From: Anaerolineaceae bacterium
GTDB lineage: Bacteria > Chloroflexota > Anaerolineae > Anaerolineales > Anaerolineaceae
NCBI GenBank assembly: GCA_027348305.1
Contig: DAIEPS010000043.1
Coordinates: 1 to 11,257 of the forward strand
DNA length: 11,257 nt
Reading direction: 5' to 3'
A model generated the notes under the pieces. The model was not told where the DNA came from, made no database searches, and worked only from the letters and a program-made list of their open reading frames with translations. Position numbers and translations under genes: made by a program. Every line of letters begins with the position of its first letter. Position 1 is the stretch's first letter. Below are positions 6,712-11,257 of the stretch, in pieces.

Positions 6712-6747
6712 GGTGGGTTCAAAGAACGAACCCACCCTACCATTTTT
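6712..6747. repeat. Second stem-loop with 9-bp arms and a T tract upstream of metG
   Basis: GGTGGGTTC (6712-6720) and GAACCCACC (6728-6736) form perfect arms around a 7-nt loop; CTACCA and a run of five T residues follow. It may act as a second terminator on the plus strand. Its sequence also resembles the mobile palindromes common in GC-rich intergenic DNA. No strong metG promoter is evident; TAAAAT at 6756-6761 is a weak -10 candidate. Confidence 0.6.
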
Positions 6748-6790
6748 ATTCGTGTTAAAATACAAGCACTAAATCACAAAGAGGTGCTGT

Positions 6791-8596
6791 ATGTCCGTTC
6801 CCATCCTGGTATCCGCTGCCTGGCCTTATGCAAACGCCGAGATCCACGTCGGCAATCTGACAGGCTCTTATCTGCCCGCCGATATTTTCGCGCGTTATCA
6901 GCGCTTGAAGGGCAACCAGGTGTTGATGGTCTCCGGCTCTGACTCTCACGGTACGCCCATCACCGTCCGCGCGGACGCAGAAGGCACCACCCCGCTGGCA
7001 GTCTATCAGCGCTTCCACGAAGGGTTCATCGATCTCTTCCAACAACTTGGACTGAATTATGATCTTTTCACGAGCACGCACACACAAAACCACCAGAAGG
7101 TTTCGCAGTCCGTGTTTCTGGCGCTGAAAAAGAACGGCTACCTCTACACCGAAAGCCAGATGCAGTGGTACGCCCCCAGCCAGAACCGATTCTTGCCCGA
7201 CCGCTATGTGGAAGGCACCTGCTACATCTGCGGATACGAGAACGCACGCAGCGACCAATGCGACAAATGCGGCAACCTGCTTGAAGCGGATCGGCTGATC
7301 AACCCCAAATCCAAAATTGACTGCTCAACCCCCGAGCTGCGTTCCACCGAACACTTCTACATCGACCTGGCCAGGCTGCAAGACCACGTGGTGGACTTCC
7401 TCAAGATCCGCGACAGCTACTGGCGCCCGAACGTGATGCGCCAATCGCTCGGTCAAATACTGGCCGAAAAGCTGCACGGACGTGCCATCACCCGCGACCT
7501 CGACTGGGGCATCCCCCTGCCCGAGGAAGTGATGGAAGAAGGCAAAGAATGGGAAACCAAACGCCTGTATGTGTGGTTTGAGGCCGTGATCGGCTATCTT
7601 TCCGCATCAATCGAGTGGGGCAAGCTGGCCGGCAACCCTGAAGCCTGGCGCACCTGGTGGCAGAACCCTGAATCACGCACTTATTACTTCATCGGCAAGG
7701 ATAACATCCCATTTCACGCGGTGATCTGGCCTGCGGAACTCATCGGCGCAGGCAAAGCCTTCGACGAGGTGATGGGTGACGCCAATCCGCAGCCGCTGGT
7801 GCTGCCCTATGACGTGCCAGCCAACGAGTTCATGAACCTCGAAGGACAAAAAATATCAGGCAGCCGCAACTGGGCAGTCTGGGCGCGTGACTTCTTGACC
7901 CGCTACGACCCGGATGCGCTGCGTTATTACCTGACCGTCAATATGCCCGAATCCAAAGACACGGATTGGGATTGGGACGAGTTCTATCATCGCAATAACG
8001 ACGAACTGGTGGCCACCTGGGGCAACCTGGCAAACCGCGTTCTGTCTTTCTGCAATAAATATTGGGAAGGCCAGGTGCCCGACCCCGGCGAATTGACCGA
8101 CCTGGATACAGACCTGCTCAAGATCATTGAAGAAGGTTTCGAAACTGTCGGCGACCTGATCGACGCCGTCAAACTGCGCGCCGCGGCGGCCGAAGCCATG
8201 CGGCTGGCCTCCGAAGTAAACAAGTACCTGGATATGACCGCCCCCTGGCAGCAGGTTAAAACGGATAAACCCGCAGCCGCCCGCGCCATCTTCACCGCGC
8301 TCAAGGCGATCGATTCGCTTAAGATCCTCTTCGCGCCCTTCCTGCCTTTCACCTGTGACAGGCTGCACGGCTATATGGGTTACGACGGCAGCCTCTTCGG
8401 CACCCAGACCACCGAAATCCTCACGGACGAGTTGGGCCAACACAAGGTGCTGCGCTACGACCCCACCGGTGCCACGGGCAAATGGGAACCGAGCAAACTG
8501 AAGGCGGGCGATCCGCTCAGGCAGCCGGTTGCGTTGTTCAAGAAGCTGGATGTTTCGATAGTTGAAGAAGAACGGGCAAGGTTGGGGAACAAATAA
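6791..8596 (+). CDS. metG: Methionyl-tRNA synthetase
   Basis: This class I aminoacyl-tRNA synthetase activates methionine with ATP and charges tRNA-Met in the cytoplasm. It encodes 601 residues; the ATG follows AGAGGTG at close spacing. The Rossmann fold opens with PYANAEIHVGN (12-22), the HIGH-motif equivalent, followed by GSYLPADIFARY and SGSDSHGTPI, both classic MetRS segments. The connective insertion has one zinc knuckle, C144-x2-C147-x9-C157-x2-C160. GKDNIPFHAVIWPAELI and NLEGQKISGSRNW follow, the latter being the KMSKS loop (354-358) in a KISGS form that lacks the second lysine. The helical anticodon-binding domain follows from about residue 395. There is no C-terminal tRNA-binding EMAP/OB domain of the roughly 670-residue type, so this is the short form. 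The gene is GC-rich (36/60 in one counted line) and flanked by palindromes. Assignment is secure. Confidence 0.96.
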   Translation: MSVPILVSAAWPYANAEIHVGNLTGSYLPADIFARYQRLKGNQVLMVSGSDSHGTPITVRADAEGTTPLAVYQRFHEGFIDLFQQLGLNYDLFTSTHTQNHQKVSQSVFLALKKNGYLYTESQMQWYAPSQNRFLPDRYVEGTCYICGYENARSDQCDKCGNLLEADRLINPKSKIDCSTPELRSTEHFYIDLARLQDHVVDFLKIRDSYWRPNVMRQSLGQILAEKLHGRAITRDLDWGIPLPEEVMEEGKEWETKRLYVWFEAVIGYLSASIEWGKLAGNPEAWRTWWQNPESRTYYFIGKDNIPFHAVIWPAELIGAGKAFDEVMGDANPQPLVLPYDVPANEFMNLEGQKISGSRNWAVWARDFLTRYDPDALRYYLTVNMPESKDTDWDWDEFYHRNNDELVATWGNLANRVLSFCNKYWEGQVPDPGELTDLDTDLLKIIEEGFETVGDLIDAVKLRAAAAEAMRLASEVNKYLDMTAPWQQVKTDKPAAARAIFTALKAIDSLKILFAPFLPFTCDRLHGYMGYDGSLFGTQTTEILTDELGQHKVLRYDPTGATGKWEPSKLKAGDPLRQPVALFKKLDVSIVEEERARLGNK

Positions 8597-8621
8597 AAAA
8601 ATTTTATGTAAAAAAGTTATT

Positions 8622-8651
8622 CGTAGGGGCGTATGGCTATACGCCCCTACG
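8622..8651. repeat. Perfect palindrome with 13-bp arms after metG, possible bidirectional terminator
   Basis: Arms CGTAGGGGCGTAT (8622-8634) and ATACGCCCCTACG (8639-8651) are perfect complements around GGCT. It sits 25 nt after the metG stop, in the gap where metG and the minus-strand operon converge. T-rich sequence follows on the plus strand, and A runs precede it (T runs for the minus strand), so it may terminate in both directions. Palindromes with the TAGGGGCG core are widely dispersed in some bacterial genomes. Confidence 0.7.
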
Positions 8652-8741
8652 GTTTATTTCGAAGATGTTAATTTTTTAATCCCCAGAACGCACACAATTT
8701 CACCCTCCCCCCGAGGATAATTGATTATGGGATTTAATGAG

Positions 8742-8825
8742 AGTTCCCCTATCCCGCAAGCTTTGCCCCATTCGCCGCTTAATGCGGCTCGGGGGTGCAT
8801 AAATCGCAGAAGAGGGGAATTTTTA
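8742..8825. repeat. Nested inverted repeat ending in a T tract, structured RNA or repeat element
   Basis: The outer arms TTCCCCT (8744-8750) and AGGGGAA (8813-8819) are extended by an A-T and a G-U pair. Inside is a two-part hairpin: CCCC (8766-8769) with GGGG (8791-8794), then GCCGC (8774-8778) with GCGGC (8784-8788) around TTAAT. TTTTT follows the outer right arm. It lies downstream of the minus-strand operon and probably serves as a terminator or is a copy of an intergenic element. The rest of 8597-8881 holds only the palindrome at 8622-8651; no convincing ORF is present. Confidence 0.5.
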
Positions 8826-8881
8826 GAATTTCAAGTTTTTGAGATTTTCGTGTTTTTAGTGGTTAAAAGGGTTAATCAAAA

Positions 8882-9595
8882 TCAATTCTTCAACCCCCAA
8901 AACACACAGCGGATCCAATTAGGGAGGGCGCGCAGGAGGGGCAGCATGACGGATTCGGCGCGGTCTTTAAAGTCTTCGCTGTCGTAGATCTCTCCTCCCA
9001 GCGGGTCGACCAGGTCGCTGACCGCACGCAAGATCAGGCAGGGTACGTCATTCCTGTGCGCCGTCCAGGCAATGGCGCCGGATTCCCAATCGGCGGCAAC
9101 TGCACCAAAATCGTCCACGAGTTTGTGCACCAGGTCAGGGTCGATATCCTGGTCAGCGGAAACAAGCTGCGAGCGGCGCACGATCTGCGGATAGGGTTCA
9201 GAAAGATAGGATAGGTCGATTTGAGTGGTGTAATGGGCAATGGCAGCGGCCGGGTCGCCCATGCGTTCGTAGATGTCATAAACCAGGGTTTTATCAACCA
9301 GCAGGATCTCGCCAACGCGGGTCCTGTCTTCCAAACCGCCGCAGGTGCCCAGGTTGATCACCAGCGCAGGCTGCCAGCGGTCGATCACGTACTGGGTTCC
9401 GGCAGCAGCGGCGATCTTGCCCCAACCCCCATGAAAAAGGACGGCTTCGCGATTACCCAGTTGAATTTGAAAAAAAGCGCCTAAAGGAGAAGTCTCAACG
9501 GGAGGCTGATGAAAATACTGCAAGGCGGCAGACCACTCGGCGTTGGCCGAGATGATAATGACAACTTCGCCTCCCTCGTCACTGATCTTTGGCAT
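8882..9595 (-). CDS. MTA/SAH nucleosidase-like enzyme (PNP/UDP phosphorylase family)
   Basis: This encodes 237 residues and is soluble. Enzymes of this type cleave the N-glycosidic bond of methylthioadenosine or S-adenosylhomocysteine, recycling products of SAM use. Family landmarks are in order: VVIIISANAEW with E20 where MTAN has its early catalytic Glu, GGWGKIAAAAG (56-66), VINLGTCGGL (79-88, usual form GTAGGL), SADQDID (146-152), ADWESGAIA (168-176, usual MEG/MES), and LRAVSDLVD with D194, the conserved catalytic Asp. The Trp at 170 replaces the usual Met that packs on ribose, so substrate preference may differ; futalosine hydrolase or a purine phosphorylase are alternatives. The start at 9595 is set by AGGAGG four nt upstream; an ATG at 9599 is out of frame. 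It is last in a run with the glycosyltransferase (42-nt gap) and the CinA-like gene, and is followed by palindromic intergenic DNA. Confidence 0.75.
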   Translation of the reverse strand: MPKISDEGGEVVIIISANAEWSAALQYFHQPPVETSPLGAFFQIQLGNREAVLFHGGWGKIAAAAGTQYVIDRWQPALVINLGTCGGLEDRTRVGEILLVDKTLVYDIYERMGDPAAAIAHYTTQIDLSYLSEPYPQIVRRSQLVSADQDIDPDLVHKLVDDFGAVAADWESGAIAWTAHRNDVPCLILRAVSDLVDPLGGEIYDSEDFKDRAESVMLPLLRALPNWIRCVFWGLKN

Positions 9596-9637
9596 CCATC
9601 CTCCTTTAATCGTCTTGCGTTTTCGCTATGTTTTTCC

Positions 9638-10813
9638 TCAACGGCCCAACAATTGACGATGTGATGATTTTTTGGTTTCTGTCGAAGAGGCTGACTTCCA
9701 AAGGATATCAGCCGCTGCATAAGCGGATTCGGGCTGCCCGAGGAATTTAGCGTTGGCTGCACGTTTTTTCAAAAGCGCCTGGTCGTCTTTCATCAAATGG
9801 CTCATACATTCGAGGATCGCGATGGGCGACTCAGCCATATCGGCGGCACCATAAGCGGTAACATACTCCGCGTTGCCGGTTTCCTGCCCGGGGATGATCT
9901 CGGTGAGCATCATGGGCAATCCGCTGGCTAATGATTCGGTAACAATCAATCCACCGGCCTTGCACAGCATCAAATCGGATGCTTTCATCAAGGTCGGCAC
10001 CTGGTCGGAGTATTCATAGATGTAAGCCGGGATATGCCATTCAAAATGGGTCAGTTCGCGGAAAAGGTTCTCGTCCCGGCCGCACACCACGGCCACCTGG
10101 ATGGGCGCGCCAAAATGGTTGATCACGTTGAGCGAGTCGATCAGCCGTTCCACCCGTTTGCTGCCGACTGCCAGAATGGTGGGCAGATCGGGTTGCCATC
10201 CCAATTCTTTACGGATCTCATTTTTGTCCCGTTTTTCTTTGGAAATGGCAGGTGAAACCGGAATACCGGTGATAATGATCTTTTCAAGCGGCATGCCGTA
10301 GCTCATGCCCAATTCAGCCACCAGGGTGTTGGGCACGAGGCAGCCAGTGACCTTTTTATGAAACCACATGCGGTGAACCGTAGAAAGATCTGTCACCACG
10401 GTGAATTGGGGGGTCTTGTTTTTCCGTCCGGTGAACATGGTGGAAATGGCCGATTGGTACCACGGATAAGTCGAGAGAACGACATCAGGTTTGAATTGTG
10501 AAAACATTTTACGCATGGTATCCACCAACAGCACGCCGATGGTGCGTTCGAGAATCGCGGTTGGGATGAGATTGTCGCTGGCTTCATATCCAAGCGCGTA
10601 TAGATCGGGTACGTAATGTAAGTACTTATCATAGTCTGCCTGCGTATCGCGCAGGAAAGTTGGCGTGGTGGGTTCGTCCAAAGGGTTGATCAGATCAACG
10701 GTCATTTCTTCGGCATATTTATCCAAAAGCGCGTCACGCACTGCCAATGCAGCGCTGCGATGGCCGAAACCAGCATCCGCCGTGAGGATAAGAGCACGTT
10801 TCTTCGGTTCCAT
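9638..10813 (-). CDS. MGDG-synthase-type glycosyltransferase (GT28 family)
   Basis: This encodes 391 residues from the ATG at 10813, which follows AGAGGA by about 6 nt; an upstream in-frame start at 10867 would overlap the preceding gene and lacks such a site. The N-terminal domain opens with ALILTADAGFGHRSAA (7-22), the G-x-G-H-x-x-A-A acceptor-side motif of MGDG synthases and the UgtP type. The C-terminal nucleotide-sugar domain has CKAGGLIVTESLASGLPMML (284-303) and PGQETGNAEYV (308-318), typical GT28 donor-binding loops. Family members transfer glucose or galactose from UDP-sugars to diacylglycerol at the inner membrane face, giving membrane glycolipids. No transmembrane segment is seen, in keeping with a peripheral enzyme. 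It starts 16 nt after the CinA-like stop codon, so the two are probably cotranscribed. Family is secure; whether the donor is glucose or galactose, and whether it is processive, cannot be told. Confidence 0.85.
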   Translation of the reverse strand: MEPKKRALILTADAGFGHRSAALAVRDALLDKYAEEMTVDLINPLDEPTTPTFLRDTQADYDKYLHYVPDLYALGYEASDNLIPTAILERTIGVLLVDTMRKMFSQFKPDVVLSTYPWYQSAISTMFTGRKNKTPQFTVVTDLSTVHRMWFHKKVTGCLVPNTLVAELGMSYGMPLEKIIITGIPVSPAISKEKRDKNEIRKELGWQPDLPTILAVGSKRVERLIDSLNVINHFGAPIQVAVVCGRDENLFRELTHFEWHIPAYIYEYSDQVPTLMKASDLMLCKAGGLIVTESLASGLPMMLTEIIPGQETGNAEYVTAYGAADMAESPIAILECMSHLMKDDQALLKKRAANAKFLGQPESAYAAADILWKSASSTETKKSSHRQLLGR

Positions 10814-10829
10814 AGAGTCCTCTTTGAGA

Positions 10830-11257
10830 TTATTGGCAGCCTGGCCAGGTTTCTGGCGGCAGGTCATGCTGCAGATATCTTAGTGCCAACTGCAATGCAG
10901 CCTGGGCGGAGTCTTCCTTGTTTTTGATGCGGTCGCCCTTCCAGCAGCACTTCCAGGCCCAGTCACCGTCCGCGGCGCTCATGCCTATCCAGACCGTGCC
11001 CACTGGTTTTTCGGGCAATCCGCCGCCCGGGCCGGCAATGCCGCTGATGGAGATGCCCAGGATCGAATCCAGGGGGAACCCGCCTGAGAGCGCGCTGCGT
11101 ACGCCCCTGGCCATTTCGATAACGCATTCCTTGCTGACAGCGCCGTATTTTTGTTTCGATTGCAGGCGTCCCGCTTTCGTCGTTTCCATCGCGCCGTTCA
11201 CGACACGACGTGAATGGGGCCGAGAATGTTTCCTGCGAAAATCTACGTAGGTCAGAT
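10830..11257 (-). CDS. CinA C-terminal-type (PncC-like) nicotinamide-nucleotide amidase, N-terminal part missing
   Basis: The frame is open from the right edge to the TAA at 10830, giving 141 visible residues. The C-terminal part is typical of CinA/PncC: KYGAVSKECVIEMARGVRS, SILGISISGIAGPGGGLPEKPVGTVWIGM, then WKGDRIKNKEDSAQAALQLALRYL. PncC enzymes deamidate NMN to nicotinate mononucleotide in pyridine-nucleotide salvage. The catalytic ESCTGG motif would fall beyond the window edge if spacing is normal. However, the about 37 residues before GAVS (Arg- and Ser-rich, RRKHSRPHSRR) do not show the expected GSS-x-x-F-x-x-G-x-V-x-YSN segment. No other frame restores it: one gives IFAGNILGPIHVVS then a stop. 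The cause may be a lineage-specific variant, a frameshift, or a sequence artefact near the edge. It is first of the visible minus-strand run. Confidence 0.7.
   Translation of the reverse strand, partial: LTYVDFRRKHSRPHSRRVVNGAMETTKAGRLQSKQKYGAVSKECVIEMARGVRSALSGGFPLDSILGISISGIAGPGGGLPEKPVGTVWIGMSAADGDWAWKCCWKGDRIKNKEDSAQAALQLALRYLQHDLPPETWPGCQ

Noticed and set aside
6625..6790. A T-box or other riboswitch before metG
   Set aside because: No T-box bulge sequence, specifier loop or S-box-like motif was found; only two simple hairpins are present.
7856..8443. A 195-codon minus-strand frame opposite metG
   Set aside because: It lies antisense within the well-conserved MetRS coding sequence and has no recognisable motif or Shine-Dalgarno.
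8721..8987. An 88-codon plus-strand frame between metG and the MTAN-like gene
   Set aside because: It spans the nested inverted repeat and the end of the opposite-strand gene, with no Shine-Dalgarno or family resemblance.
10918..11250. A 110-codon plus-strand frame opposite the CinA-like gene
   Set aside because: The minus frame carries SGIAGPGGG and PEKPVGTVW family motifs; the plus frame is a shadow.

Overview
The window most likely comes from a Chloroflexota bacterium of the Anaerolineae type. This is inferred from style, not from a marker gene. The signs are a lipoprotein with a Thr/Pro-rich tether just after the lipobox cysteine, a bacterial RIO-type kinase, an MGDG-synthase-type glycosyltransferase, and intergenic DNA rich in palindromes and short 7-bp tandem repeats. 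No transposase, phage gene, CRISPR array, tRNA or rRNA gene was seen.

Layout. At the left edge, on the minus strand, lies the N-terminal 233 codons of a RIO1-like protein kinase. It is preceded by a striking leader: a near-consensus sigma-70 promoter, a 16-codon ORF with a strong Shine-Dalgarno, and an intrinsic terminator about 50 nt before the kinase start. This looks like an attenuator and is the most interesting regulatory signal here. From 1.1 to 6.6 kb four plus-strand genes follow, each with its own spacer: a large lipoprotein that joins a TolB/PD40 beta-propeller to a periplasmic sugar-binding-protein-like domain, a small STAS/SpoIIAA-like protein, a flavin-reductase-like split-barrel protein, and a polytopic GT-C-type membrane protein. 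Hand counts of single 60-base lines suggest this stretch is AT-richer (24-27 of 60 G+C) than the metG line counted (36 of 60).

From 6.6 to 8.6 kb two stem-loops precede metG, which encodes methionyl-tRNA synthetase. A perfect 13-bp-arm palindrome and a nested inverted repeat fill the convergent gap after it. On the minus strand, from right to left, a compact run follows: the C-terminal part of a CinA/PncC-type amidase (incomplete at the window end), a GT28/MGDG-synthase-like glycosyltransferase 16 nt behind it, and an MTA/SAH-nucleosidase-like PNP-family enzyme 42 nt further on. The spacing suggests one operon, although the three activities (pyridine-nucleotide salvage, glycolipid synthesis, adenosyl-nucleoside recycling) are not an obvious pathway.

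Most of the window is housekeeping or general accessory content. The parts worth following up are the RIO-kinase leader, the propeller/binding-protein fusion, the family of 7-bp-period microrepeats, and the unexpected N-terminal side of the CinA-like gene.
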